DNA from: AP-15 sp035503615
Lineage (GTDB): Bacteria > Pseudomonadota > Alphaproteobacteria > ATCC43930 > CGMCC-115725
Assembly (NCBI GenBank): GCA_035503615.1
Contig: DATJTI010000034.1
Location: 1 to 64,000, forward strand
DNA length: 64,000 nucleotides
Reading direction: 5' to 3'
This document shows positions 16,508-29,530 of the stretch, one piece after another. The stretch's first letter is position 1. Every line of letters starts with the position of its first letter. The translations under genes were made by a program, and so were the position numbers. The notes under the pieces are model-generated. The model searched no databases and had not been told where the DNA came from. It saw only the letters and a program-made list of their open reading frames with translations.

Positions 16508-17353
16508 TCAGCTCGCCAGCTCGCGCGAGCGCGCCGTGGCCGCGGCGACCGCGCGGCCGAGCAGGGCGGCGAGACCATCCTCGGCCATCAGCACATCGAG
16601 TGCCGCGCGGGTGGTGCCACCGGGGCTGGTCACGTTTTCGCGCAGCTGCGCCGGGCTCTCCGCGGAGCACCGGGCGAGCTCGGCCGAGCCGGCGACGGTG
16701 ACGAGTGCGAGGCGCGCGGCCAGCGCGTCCGGCAGACCCACCGTGCGCCCGGCCTCGGCCAGCGCCTCGATCAGCAGGAACACATAGGCCGGCCCGCTGC
16801 CGGACACCGCGGTCACCGCATCGAGCAGGGCCTCGTCCTCGACCCAGGCGCTTTCACCGGCCGCTGCCAGCAATCTGTCGCACAGCCGGCGCTGCGCGGC
16901 GGTGACGCGCCGGTCGGCGCAGGCGACGGTGATGCCGCGGCCGATCGCCGCCGGCGTATTCGGCATCGTGCGCACCAGCGCAGCCGGGCCGAGATGATTG
17001 GTGATCCCGGCCATCGTCTTGCCGGCGACGATCGACACGAACAGGCTCGGCGCTTCGGCCCAGCGGCGGTAGCCGGGCAGGACCGTGTCGATGATCTGCG
17101 GCTTGACCGCAAAGACCACGGCGTCGGGCGCCGGCTCGGCCGGCAGCTCCTCAGCCGACCGGAACCATGAGACGGTATCCCCGGCGGCGAAATCGGCAAC
17201 CGGTCCGGCCGGCTCGACGACGAGGAACCGGCTGGCGATGCGATCTGCGATCCAGCCGCGCAGCAGGGCCGATCCCATCTTGCCGCAGCCGACCAAGACA
17301 AGGGTCCGGCAGCAGGGGTCACCGCTATCGCGTCGCTCGGCGATGCCGCTCAT
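16508..17353 (-). CDS. proC: Pyrroline-5-carboxylate reductase
   Basis: Last enzyme of proline synthesis, reducing pyrroline-5-carboxylate with NAD(P)H. The N-terminal dinucleotide-binding motif LVGCGKMGSALLRGW is near 19-33, AVKPQ near 82-86, the SIVAGKT segment near 106-112, and the P5CR signature with TPAAIGRGIT and SGSGPAY (about 170-176) ahead of the dimerisation helices; GGTTRAALDVL stands near the end. 281 residues is typical. Downstream of ybjN with a 34-bp gap, all on the minus strand, as in many alphaproteobacteria. Confidence 0.95.
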   Translation of the reverse strand: MSGIAERRDSGDPCCRTLVLVGCGKMGSALLRGWIADRIASRFLVVEPAGPVADFAAGDTVSWFRSAEELPAEPAPDAVVFAVKPQIIDTVLPGYRRWAEAPSLFVSIVAGKTMAGITNHLGPAALVRTMPNTPAAIGRGITVACADRRVTAAQRRLCDRLLAAAGESAWVEDEALLDAVTAVSGSGPAYVFLLIEALAEAGRTVGLPDALAARLALVTVAGSAELARCSAESPAQLRENVTSPGGTTRAALDVLMAEDGLAALLGRAVAAATARSRELAS

Positions 17354-17387
17354 CGCGCGCCGCCCCGTCTCAGGCCGCCCCGACGTC

Positions 17388-17894
17388 TCAGGCTTCTCCG
17401 ACCGGGTCGATCATCGCCGCCGCCATGGCTTCGGCCGGTTTCTTGCCGCCCCACAGCACCAGCTGAAACGCCGGGTAGAACCGCTCGCATTCCGATAGCG
17501 CGATATCGACGAGGTCCTCGACCTGCTCGGCGCTCGCCGCCATGACACCGCGCAGCAGCACGGCATGGCGGAAGGCAGGCGAATTGTCCTCGGCCGACAG
17601 GTCGAAATGGCCGAGCCACAGCTTTTCGTTGGCCAGCGCCAGCAGCTCATAGACCGCGGCCCGGCGGCCTCGCGGCGCCTTCATATCGAAGCCGCAGGAA
17701 AAGTGCATCGCGCAGATTTCCTCCTGCCAGACGAAATAGAGCCGGTAATCGCACCAGCGACCGGAAATCTCGACCACCAGCTCCTCTTCGCTGGCGCGAT
17801 CATGGGCCCAGTCATTGGCGCTGACGATCTCTTCGACGAGATCGATCGGATTGCCGGAGAACGGGGTCGGTTCGGAAGGCGCAACGGAGGTCAT
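17388..17894 (-). CDS. YbjN domain-containing protein
   Basis: Cytosolic protein of about 168 residues. It matches the alphaproteobacterial YbjN-like family found between ubiK and proC: NPIDLVEEIVSANDWAHDR, a beta-rich centre with EISGRWCDYRLYFVWQEE, then MHFSCGFDMKAPRGRRAAVYELLALANEKLWLGHFDL and a C-terminal LVDIALSECERFYPAFQLVLWGGK. The fold is related to type III secretion chaperones, so a chaperone-like or sensory role is suspected, but function is not established. The ATG at 17894 is preceded by GGAG at proper distance. No signal peptide. Confidence 0.85.
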   Translation of the reverse strand: MTSVAPSEPTPFSGNPIDLVEEIVSANDWAHDRASEEELVVEISGRWCDYRLYFVWQEEICAMHFSCGFDMKAPRGRRAAVYELLALANEKLWLGHFDLSAEDNSPAFRHAVLLRGVMAASAEQVEDLVDIALSECERFYPAFQLVLWGGKKPAEAMAAAMIDPVGEA

Positions 17895-17941
17895 CGGGCG
17901 CTCCTTCGGGCAGCTCGACAGAGATAGAGGATGAAACCAGG

Positions 17942-18253
17942 TCACGAATCGGGCGATGCTGGCGGGTCGGTCGCGGCAACTCCGGCCGGCGACTGAGGCT
18001 CGTGCAGCGCCGCGAGCACGCGCTCGAGTTCGGCGACCCGCCGGGCCAGGTCCTCCTGCTCGGTTCGCGCCTTCGCCGCCATCTCCTTGACCGCTTCGAA
18101 CTCATCGCGGCTGACGAGGTCCATCCCGGCGAGGACGCGCTCAAGCTGCTCGCGCAGCCGGGTCTCGACCTCGCTCTTGACCCCCGACAAGGCACCCATC
18201 GCGCCGCTCGCGACGCGGGCGAGATCGTCGAATAAACGGCTCTGGCTCTGCAT
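17942..18253 (-). CDS. ubiK: Accessory factor UbiK family protein
   Basis: Small coiled-coil protein (103 residues) of the BMFP/YqiC family, which in E. coli helps the ubiquinone biosynthesis proteins of the soluble Ubi metabolon. An N-terminal amphipathic helix (LFDDLARVASGAMGALSGVKSEVETRLREQLERVL) is followed by the MDLVSRDEFEAVKEMAAKAR motif and a heptad coiled coil with LARRVAELERVLAAL. The C-terminal 20 residues are Pro/Ser-rich and variable. It is the first gene of the ubiK-ybjN-proC run; the plus-strand HAD gene diverges from it. Confidence 0.9.
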   Translation of the reverse strand: MQSQSRLFDDLARVASGAMGALSGVKSEVETRLREQLERVLAGMDLVSRDEFEAVKEMAAKARTEQEDLARRVAELERVLAALHEPQSPAGVAATDPPASPDS

Positions 18254-18368
18254 CCTCTGCGTCTCCGCGCGGGTGGCGGCGCCTGCCGCCTGACTGCGCG
18301 CTTACATATGGGCGTGCGCTAGCACAAGGGGCATATCGAGGGAAGGAATTTCCCTCGGCAGAAGAGGC

Positions 18369-19163
18369 ATGAGGATGCAACCCTTCACATATTTCCCGGT
18401 GGCACGGCTTCGGGCGGTCCGCTTCGTACTCACCGATGTGGACGATACGTTGACCGATGGTGCGCGGCTGCCCGCCGCTACCTACAGCGCGCTCGAGCGG
18501 CTCGCCGATGCCGGCTTCCGGGTGATCCCGATCACCGCCGCACCGGCTGGCTGGTGCGACTTGATGTGCCGGATGTGGCCGGTCGCCGCGGTCGTCGGCG
18601 AAAATGGCGGGCTGTGCTTTCGCCATGACCGTGAAACGGCGAAAACCGAGCGCCGGTTCTGGGCGTCCGCGGCGGAACGCCAGCGACAGCATGCCGAACT
18701 CGCCGCACTCGGGGCCCGCATCGCCGCCTCGGTCGGCGGTGCGAGCCTTGCCGCCGATCAGCCCTATCGGGAAACCACGCTCGCCTTTGCCAATCCGGGT
18801 GTGCCGGCGTGCGAACCGATCATCGCCGCGCTCGCCGATGCCGGCGCGCGCAGCGTGGTCAACTCGCTCTGGGTGCTCGGCTGGCTCGGCGGCTTCGACA
18901 AGCTGGCAATGACCCGCAGGATATTGGCGGAATTGTTCGCGACCGATCTCGAGACCGACGGCGACGCGTGCATCTATGTCGGGGATTCGATGAATGACGA
19001 ACCGATGTTCGGCTTTTTCGCCAATTCGGTTGGCGTCGCGACGGTGCGCGGTCATGTCGATCGCATGACGACCCCGCCGCGATGGGTGACAGAGGGCGGC
19101 GGCGGTAGCGGCTTTGTCGAAATCGCCGACGCGCTGCTTCGCTGCCGGGCGGATGGCCGCTGA
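18369..19163 (+). CDS. HAD-IIB family hydrolase (sugar-phosphate phosphatase type)
   Basis: Haloacid dehalogenase-superfamily phosphatase of 264 residues. Motif I is FVLTDVDDTLTDG (nucleophile Asp near 22), motif II the Thr in VIPITAAPAG near 55, and motif IV IYVGDSMNDEPMF near 201-213, preceded by a Lys in GGFDKLAM as motif III. The large C2-type cap between motifs II and III places it in subfamily IIB with mannosyl-3-phosphoglycerate, trehalose-phosphate and sucrose-phosphate phosphatases; which sugar phosphate it uses cannot be told. The ATG at 18369 follows GAAGAGGC. It stands alone between ubiK and a glycosylase gene. Confidence 0.85.
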   Translation: MRMQPFTYFPVARLRAVRFVLTDVDDTLTDGARLPAATYSALERLADAGFRVIPITAAPAGWCDLMCRMWPVAAVVGENGGLCFRHDRETAKTERRFWASAAERQRQHAELAALGARIAASVGGASLAADQPYRETTLAFANPGVPACEPIIAALADAGARSVVNSLWVLGWLGGFDKLAMTRRILAELFATDLETDGDACIYVGDSMNDEPMFGFFANSVGVATVRGHVDRMTTPPRWVTEGGGGSGFVEIADALLRCRADGR

Positions 19164-19202
19164 CCGCGCATTGCCCGCCTCGGCCGATGACATCGCTGCG
19201 GG

Positions 19203-19877
19203 TCAATCCTCGACCGAGGCGGCAAGGATCAGGCTGAGCTGGCACAACGGCCGGCCGGTCTCGCCAACCCAGGCGTTGAAGCAGGATTGGATCGCGGCCC
19301 GGTCCTGGCGGTTCTTGGGCGGCCGTTCCGCGGCACCCCAGCGCTGCAAGGCCGCGACGACCGAATGGGTCAGCACGAACGTATCCTTGCCGACCATGCG
19401 CAAAAAGCTCGGCCCCGAATTGCCGCCCATCTGGCTGAAGCGCTTGGCGAGCGCCTCCCACAGCCCGACGATGTCGCCAGCCGGCCAATGCGCGAGCCAG
19501 CCGCCAAAGCTGCCATGCTCCTCGGTGATCGCAAGCATCGCCGCGGCGTTGGTGCGCACCGCCTTGAGCTTGCCCCAATGGCGGATCAACCGGCGGTCGG
19601 CGAGCAGCGCTTCGAGCGCCTCGTCCGGCATCGCCCGCACCAGGTGCGGCTCGAACCCGAAAAATACGTCCTCGAAGGCCGGCCATTTGGCGTCGACCAG
19701 GCTGTGCTTGAGCCCGGCGCGAAAGATCCTGAGCGACATTTGCGACAGGTAGCGGCCATCGCCGACGGCTTCGAGTTCGGCGGCACTGCGCGGTTCGACC
19801 AGACGGGAGGCCAGCGCCGCGGCGCCATGCCGGGTCTGCGCTGCTTCGAGGATCGGTGCAAAGGCGGGGACGGTCAT
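19203..19877 (-). CDS. DNA-3-methyladenine glycosylase I family protein, zinc ligands missing
   Basis: About 224 residues from the ATG at 19877. The middle matches the Tag family: DGRYLSQMSLRIFRAGLKHSLVDAKWPAFEDVFFGFEP, then RRLIRHWGKLKAVRTNAAAML and a later MGGNSGPSFLRMVGKDTFVLT. Classical Tag excises 3-methyladenine from DNA and has a Cys/His zinc site at its two ends; here neither the N-terminal Cys nor the C-terminal HxxxC pair is visible, so this is a divergent branch. Activity on methylated DNA is therefore an inference. Convergent with the HAD gene. Confidence 0.8.
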   Translation of the reverse strand: MTVPAFAPILEAAQTRHGAAALASRLVEPRSAAELEAVGDGRYLSQMSLRIFRAGLKHSLVDAKWPAFEDVFFGFEPHLVRAMPDEALEALLADRRLIRHWGKLKAVRTNAAAMLAITEEHGSFGGWLAHWPAGDIVGLWEALAKRFSQMGGNSGPSFLRMVGKDTFVLTHSVVAALQRWGAAERPPKNRQDRAAIQSCFNAWVGETGRPLCQLSLILAASVED

Positions 19878-19917
19878 CGGTCTCTCCGATGGCGATTGGC
19901 GCGCGCCGACCATATCC

Positions 19918-19955
19918 GCATCGATCCGAAAGCGCTGCATCGATCCGAAAGCGCT
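19918..19955. repeat. 19-bp perfect tandem duplication
   Basis: GCATCGATCCGAAAGCGCT occurs twice head to tail (19918-19936, 19937-19955) in the gap between the glycosylase start and the LLM oxidoreductase start, where the divergent promoters should be. Confidence 0.8.
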
Positions 19956-20040
19956 GCCGCAATCGCCGGAACGACGCGATTGACGCGGCCTCGCCCCGGG
20001 ATCACGCTGATCGAAAAGGGTGCCGCAGCGGAGAGCGACC

Positions 20041-21297
20041 ATGAAGCTGATGTGGTTTCACCTGATGCCGTACACCGAGCTTCCCGACGATTTTCGCGAG
20101 AGGCATCCCTCGGTCTGGGTCGACATCCACTCGTCGCTGTTCGACCCGCGGCGCGCCCATCACATGTACAACGACTTTATGGATGAGCTCGAATATGCCG
20201 CCGAATGCGGGTTCGATGCGGTCTGCGTCAATGAGCATCACTCGAACGGCTACGGGCTGATGCCGTCGCCCAATCTGATCGCCTCGTCATTGGCCCGGCG
20301 CACCTCGAATGCGGCGCTGTGCGTGATGGGCAATTCGCTCGCGCTCTACAATCCGCCGACTCGGGTGGCCGAGGAATTTGCGATGATCGACGTGATCTCG
20401 GGCGGACGGCTGATCGCCGGCTTCCCGGTCGGCACGCCGATGGATACCTGCTTCGCATTTGGCCAGAACCCATCGATGCTGCGCGAGCGCTATCTCGAAG
20501 CCCACGATCTGGTGATGCGGGCCTGGACCGAGCCCGACACCTTCGCGTTCAACGGCCGCTTCAACCAGCAGCGCTACGTGAATATCTGGCCGCGCCCGGT
20601 GCAGAAGCCGCACCCGCCGGTCTGGATCCCGGGCGGCGGCTCGGTCGAGACCTGGCAATGGTGCGCCCGGATGGATTACGTCTACGCCTACCTGTCCTAT
20701 TTCGGGTTCAAGGACGGGCGCGCGACGATGCAGGGGTTCTGGGACGAGATGGCCCGGCTCGGCAAGGACCGGAACCCGTACCGCGCCGGCTTTCTGCAAT
20801 TCGTCGGTGTCGCCGACAGCCGCGAGGAGGCGATGCGCCTCTACAAGGAGCCGGCCGAATATTTCTATGGTCGCTGCCTCAGGGTCGATCCGCGCTGGGC
20901 GATGCCGCCCGGCTATATCACCGAAGCCACGCAGCGCGCCGGCGTCGTCGGTCAGATCGGTCGCGCCGCCAGCCTCAACGCCCGGCAGCAGGCGCGGGCC
21001 ACGACCGACATCGCCGATATCGTCGAGCGCGGCTATGTGATCGTCGGCTCGCCCGACGAGGTGGTCGAGCAACTGACCGAGGTCGCGACCGACCTCAATG
21101 TCGGCCATCTGATGCTGCTGCTGCAATTCGGCAACATGGGCAAGGAATTGGCGGCCTATAACACGCGGCTCTTTGCCGAGCGGGTCATGCCAAAGCTCAA
21201 GGGCCTCTTTTCGGAATGGGAGGATCGCTGGTGGCCGCAGCCGATGGCCCGCGCCGAGCGCGCCCTGGTCGAGCCGCCGCTGCTCGCCGCCGAATAG
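20041..21297 (+). CDS. LLM class flavin-dependent oxidoreductase
   Basis: Luciferase-like monooxygenase-superfamily enzyme of about 418 residues that uses reduced flavin and oxygen. The TIM-barrel landmarks are visible: FDAVCVNEHHSNGYGLMPSPNL near 60-81, VMGNSLALYNPPTRVAEEFAMIDVISGGRLIAGFPVG near 97-133, the loop ERYLEAHDLVMRAWTE, and IWPRPVQKPHPPVWIPGGGS near 183-202. This clade also has a C-terminal half with a VIVGSPDEVVEQL segment. Substrate not evident. The ATG at 20041 begins MKLMWFHLMPY; an upstream ATG at 20020 is less likely. Stands alone between two minus-strand genes. Confidence 0.9.
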   Translation: MKLMWFHLMPYTELPDDFRERHPSVWVDIHSSLFDPRRAHHMYNDFMDELEYAAECGFDAVCVNEHHSNGYGLMPSPNLIASSLARRTSNAALCVMGNSLALYNPPTRVAEEFAMIDVISGGRLIAGFPVGTPMDTCFAFGQNPSMLRERYLEAHDLVMRAWTEPDTFAFNGRFNQQRYVNIWPRPVQKPHPPVWIPGGGSVETWQWCARMDYVYAYLSYFGFKDGRATMQGFWDEMARLGKDRNPYRAGFLQFVGVADSREEAMRLYKEPAEYFYGRCLRVDPRWAMPPGYITEATQRAGVVGQIGRAASLNARQQARATTDIADIVERGYVIVGSPDEVVEQLTEVATDLNVGHLMLLLQFGNMGKELAAYNTRLFAERVMPKLKGLFSEWEDRWWPQPMARAERALVEPPLLAAE

Positions 21298-21336
21298 CGC
21301 CGCCATTAGCGGCAACAACCGAGGCCGGCGCCGGGC

Positions 21337-22788
21337 TCAGCGCGGCAACAGGCTGGTACCCATCAGGAACTGGTCGATCGCGCGGGCGCATTGACGGCCT
21401 TCGCGGATCGCCCAGACGACCAACGACTGGCCGCGGCGCATATCGCCGGCGGCAAACAATTTCGGGACCGAGGTGCGATAATCGACCGGGTTGGCGAGCA
21501 CATTGCCGCGCGGGTCGAGGGCGACCCCCGACTCTTCGACCATTCCCGGCTGCCGCGGTCCCAAAAACCCCATCGCCAGCAAGACCAGCTCCGCCTTCAG
21601 CAAAAAGGCGCCGTCGGGAATTTCCCGCATCGCGAACCGGCCGTCCGGGCTCTTGGCCCAATCGAGGCGGACGCATTCGAGTGCGGTGAGCCGGCCATTC
21701 TCGCCGACCGCCCGCTTGGTCAGGACCGACCAGTCGCGCTCGCAGCCCTCTTCCTGCGAAGACGAGGTGCGTAGTTTCAGCGGCCAATCGGGCCAGGTCA
21801 GCGCCTTGTTCTCACGTTCCGGCGGCTTTGGCAGGATTTCAAGCTGGGTGATCGACGCCGCCCCCTGGCGCACCGAGGTGCCGATGCAATCGGAGCCGGT
21901 GTCGCCGCCGCCGATCACGATCACGTGCTTGCCCTTGGCCGTGATCGTGCCACCAGGTGCCGCGCGCGCCTCATCATCGCCGGCATTGCGTTTGTTCTGC
22001 TGCGGCAGAAACTCCATCGCGAAATGGATGCCGTCGAACTCGCGTCCGGGCACATCGAGGTCGCGCGGCTGCTCGGCGCCGCCGGTCATCGCCACCGCAT
22101 CAAATTCGGCGACGACCTCGCCGATCGCGAGATCGACCCCGATTTCGACCCCGATGCGAAACGTGACGCCCTCGGCGGTCATCTGCCCGATGCGGCGGTC
22201 GATCAGCGATTTCTCCATCTTGAAATCGGGAATGCCGTAGCGCAGCAACCCGCCGATGCGATCGGCTTTTTCAAACAGCGTCACCTGATGCCCGGCACGC
22301 GCCAATTGCTGCGCGCAAGCCATGCCCGCCGGCCCCGAGCCGATCACCGCGACATTCTTGCCGGTCCGCTGCGCCGGCACGACCGGCTCGATCCAGCCCT
22401 CTTCCCAGCCGCGATCGACGATTGCGCATTCGATCGTCTTGATCGTGACCGGGTTGTCGTCGAGGTTGAGCGTGCACGCCGCCTCGCACGGTGCCGGGCA
22501 GATGCGGCCGGTGAATTCCGGGAAATTATTGGTTGAATGCAAGGCCCGCAGCGCCGCCCGCCACTGCTCGCGGTAGACGAGGTTGTTCCAGTCCGGGATC
22601 AGATTGTTGACCGGGCAGCCATTGTGGCAGAACGGGATGCCGCAATCCATGCAGCGCGCCGCCTGCCGCTGCGTCTCGGCCGCCGGCAGCGGCCGCACGA
22701 ACTCGCCCCAGCTGCGGCGCCGCAGGTCCGGCTTGTCGTAGGGCCGGTCGCGCCGCTCGAATTCGAGAAAGCCGGTGGGCCTAGCCAT
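21337..22788 (-). CDS. gltD: Glutamate synthase [NADPH] small subunit
   Basis: Electron-input subunit of glutamate synthase: takes electrons from NADPH through FAD and iron-sulfur centres to the large subunit. The N-terminal cluster region has CMDCGIPFCHNGCPVNNLIPDWN (about 41-63) and CPAPCEAAC (about 97-105). FAD binding follows in VIGSGPAGMACAQQLA (about 149-164) and NADPH binding in VIGGGDTGSDCIG (about 292-304), ending with LFAAGDMRRGQSLVVWAIREGRQCA. 483 residues is the family length. Downstream of gltB on the same strand with a 90-bp gap holding an imperfect inverted repeat. Confidence 0.97.
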   Translation of the reverse strand: MARPTGFLEFERRDRPYDKPDLRRRSWGEFVRPLPAAETQRQAARCMDCGIPFCHNGCPVNNLIPDWNNLVYREQWRAALRALHSTNNFPEFTGRICPAPCEAACTLNLDDNPVTIKTIECAIVDRGWEEGWIEPVVPAQRTGKNVAVIGSGPAGMACAQQLARAGHQVTLFEKADRIGGLLRYGIPDFKMEKSLIDRRIGQMTAEGVTFRIGVEIGVDLAIGEVVAEFDAVAMTGGAEQPRDLDVPGREFDGIHFAMEFLPQQNKRNAGDDEARAAPGGTITAKGKHVIVIGGGDTGSDCIGTSVRQGAASITQLEILPKPPERENKALTWPDWPLKLRTSSSQEEGCERDWSVLTKRAVGENGRLTALECVRLDWAKSPDGRFAMREIPDGAFLLKAELVLLAMGFLGPRQPGMVEESGVALDPRGNVLANPVDYRTSVPKLFAAGDMRRGQSLVVWAIREGRQCARAIDQFLMGTSLLPR

Positions 22789-22815
22789 TGGCGCCCCCGC
22801 TTTCAGCGAACCGCC

Positions 22816-22875
22816 GCGCGCCGCCCCTCACCCTGGCCCTCTTCCCGCGCGCAGGGAGGGGGAGGGACCTGCGCT
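22816..22875. repeat. Imperfect inverted repeat (REP-like) between gltB and gltD
   Basis: A C-rich arm (CCCCTCACCCTGGCCCTCTTCCC, trimmed: 22825-22845) faces a G-rich arm (AGGGAGGGGGAGGGACCT, 22852-22869) around GCGCGC. The pattern CCTCACCC-GGCCCTCTCCC...GGGAGAGGG is a common dispersed palindromic repeat in proteobacteria. It may stabilise the gltB mRNA end or attenuate gltD. Confidence 0.5.
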
Positions 22876-22878
22876 GGG

Positions 22879-27543
<4,665 letters not shown>

Positions 27544-27748
27544 CACGGGTGCTCTTCACCTGAACTTGTTTCGCAAATTTCGGCGGCGCGGCCGCGGAAC
27601 GGCGCGCAACTGCGATAATAGGCATGACCGGTCACGCGAATCGAGGCTAAATCTCGCCTTGATCAAGATCCACGACGACACGAAGCGGGCTCGGGTTCGG
27701 CGATCGGCGCCGCCCCACCCGCGACTTGGTGATGCGGCGGCGCCGCGG
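27544..27748. promoter_or_regulatory. gltB upstream region with two short perfect palindromes
   Basis: The 205-bp gap between the GMC gene and gltB holds TGACCGGTCA (27625-27634) and CTTGATCAAG (27658-27667), both perfect 10-bp palindromes, 23 bp apart. They are plausible operator or promoter elements for the gltBD operon. I cannot name the regulator. Confidence 0.35.
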
Positions 27749-29371
27749 TCAGGCAGCCAGCTTTTGGCGCGAGGCCGCCTTGATCATCGCGGCACCCTTC
27801 TCGGCGATCATGATGGTCGGCGCGTTGGTGTTGGTCGAGCTGACCGCGGGCATCACCGAGGCGTCGATGACCCGCAGCGCGTCGAGCCCGTGCACGCACA
27901 GCTCGTCATCGACAACGGCCATCCCGTGATGGCCCATCATGCAGCTGCAGCTCGCGTGATAGACGGTCGAGCCATTCTGCCGCGCATAATCGAGCAATTC
28001 GTCATCGCTCGCGACTTGCGGCCCCGGCACCGTCTCGCGCCTGACATATTTCGCGATGGCCGGTGCAGCAAACAGCCGGCGCAGGAATTTGAGGCCGCCG
28101 ATCATCGCGCGGCGGTCGGTGTCCTCGGCGAAGTAGCGCGGGTTGATCGCCGGCTGCTGGCGCGGATCGGGCGAGCGCACCAGCACATAGCCGCGCGACA
28201 ATGGCCGCATCTGCCAGGCGCCGCCGGTAATGCCGGGCTTGTCGTCGAGCTTGCGGATCAGCCCCGGCTTGTAGCTCGCCGGCGCGAACACGCATTGCAC
28301 ATCGGGGGTCGCCGACTCCTCGAGCACCTTGACCGAGGCGGCGCATAGCGAGGCGCTGTAGGTCAGCATGCCGGTGCCGCTCGTCAGGTAGCGCCGCACC
28401 TCGTTGGCGAAAGAGAGACCGCGGCCGCGCTCGTTCAACGTCTCGATGCCCTCAACCTCGCACGAGATGCGGGTGACGTAATGGTCCTGGAAATTCTTGC
28501 CGACACCGGGCAGCTCGTGCTGTACCGCGATGCCCGCCTTGGCCAGCACCTCGGGGTCGCCGACGCCCGACAATTGCAAGAGATGCGGCGAGCCGACGGC
28601 CCCGGCGGCGAGGATCACCTCGCGCGCCGCGTCGGCGTGCTCGACGGTGCTGGCGCCGTTGCGCGAAAACTCGACCCCGACCGCACGCTTGCCGTCGAGC
28701 AATACGCGATGCACCAAGGCCCCGGTCACAATCTGCAGGTTGGGTCGTTTCGCCGCCGGCCGCAGATAGGTGCGCGCGGCACTGGCGCGGCGCCGCCCGC
28801 CGCGGGTCTGCTGGCACCAGCCGATGCTGTCGCCGGTGCCCGGCGGCAGGTTGTTGACATCGGGGCGGTATTCGAGACCCAGTTCGACCCCGGCATCGAT
28901 GATCGCCTGGCATGCTGCCGGCCGCTCGCTCATCGGCGAGGTGGTCAGAAAGCCGCCGGTGCCGTGCGGCTCGCTCGCCTCACCCTGCCACCTCTCGGCC
29001 TTTTTGAAATAGGGCAGCACTTCGTCCCAGCCCCAGCCGCGATTGCCGAGCTGCGCCCAATAGTCGAAATCCTCCGGCTGGCCGCGGATATAGATGAGAC
29101 CGTTGATCGAGGACGAGCCGCCGAGCACGCGGCCGCGTGGATAGGGAATGGCACGCCCGTTGGTGCCGGGATCGGCCTCGGCTTTGTAGCCCCAGGTCAG
29201 GGTCTTGTGGTCGAGCAATTTCATAAAGCCGACCGGGACGTGGATCAGCGGGTTCCAGTCGCGCCCGCCGGCCTCGATCAGCACCACCCGCGTCGCAGGA
29301 TCCTCGGTCAGCCGGTTGGCCAGGACGCAGCCGGCCGAGCCGGCGCCGACAATCACATAATCTGCCTGCAT
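27749..29371 (-). CDS. GMC family FAD-dependent oxidoreductase (choline/alcohol dehydrogenase type)
   Basis: Flavoprotein of 540 residues oxidising an alcohol group. The N-terminal FAD motif YVIVGAGSAGCVLANRLTE and LIEAGG are at 5-37; GMC signature 1 (GRVLGGSSSINGLIYIRG) is near 80-97, signature 2 (GAVGSPHLLQLSGVGDP) near 257-273. The catalytic His stands in STVYHASCSCMMG near 485 and the final Asn region in SSTNTNAPTIMIAEKGA near the C terminus. It resembles the choline dehydrogenase-like branch, but these enzymes use many alcohols, so substrate is open. It lies upstream of gltB on the same strand and could read into it. Confidence 0.92.
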   Translation of the reverse strand: MQADYVIVGAGSAGCVLANRLTEDPATRVVLIEAGGRDWNPLIHVPVGFMKLLDHKTLTWGYKAEADPGTNGRAIPYPRGRVLGGSSSINGLIYIRGQPEDFDYWAQLGNRGWGWDEVLPYFKKAERWQGEASEPHGTGGFLTTSPMSERPAACQAIIDAGVELGLEYRPDVNNLPPGTGDSIGWCQQTRGGRRRASAARTYLRPAAKRPNLQIVTGALVHRVLLDGKRAVGVEFSRNGASTVEHADAAREVILAAGAVGSPHLLQLSGVGDPEVLAKAGIAVQHELPGVGKNFQDHYVTRISCEVEGIETLNERGRGLSFANEVRRYLTSGTGMLTYSASLCAASVKVLEESATPDVQCVFAPASYKPGLIRKLDDKPGITGGAWQMRPLSRGYVLVRSPDPRQQPAINPRYFAEDTDRRAMIGGLKFLRRLFAAPAIAKYVRRETVPGPQVASDDELLDYARQNGSTVYHASCSCMMGHHGMAVVDDELCVHGLDALRVIDASVMPAVSSTNTNAPTIMIAEKGAAMIKAASRQKLAA

Positions 29372-29530
29372 GGTCCCCTCCCGCCGGCATGTCCGCCGGG
29401 CCTGTTGCCGGGCGCCGCGCCGGTTGCGCGCTTACCCTCCGCCGATGCCGGTGCAAGCCAGCATAGCCGATCGCGAGACCGGGTGGAAACCCTTGTCCGA
29501 CAATGCGATGGCATCTGCCGTGCAGATGGA

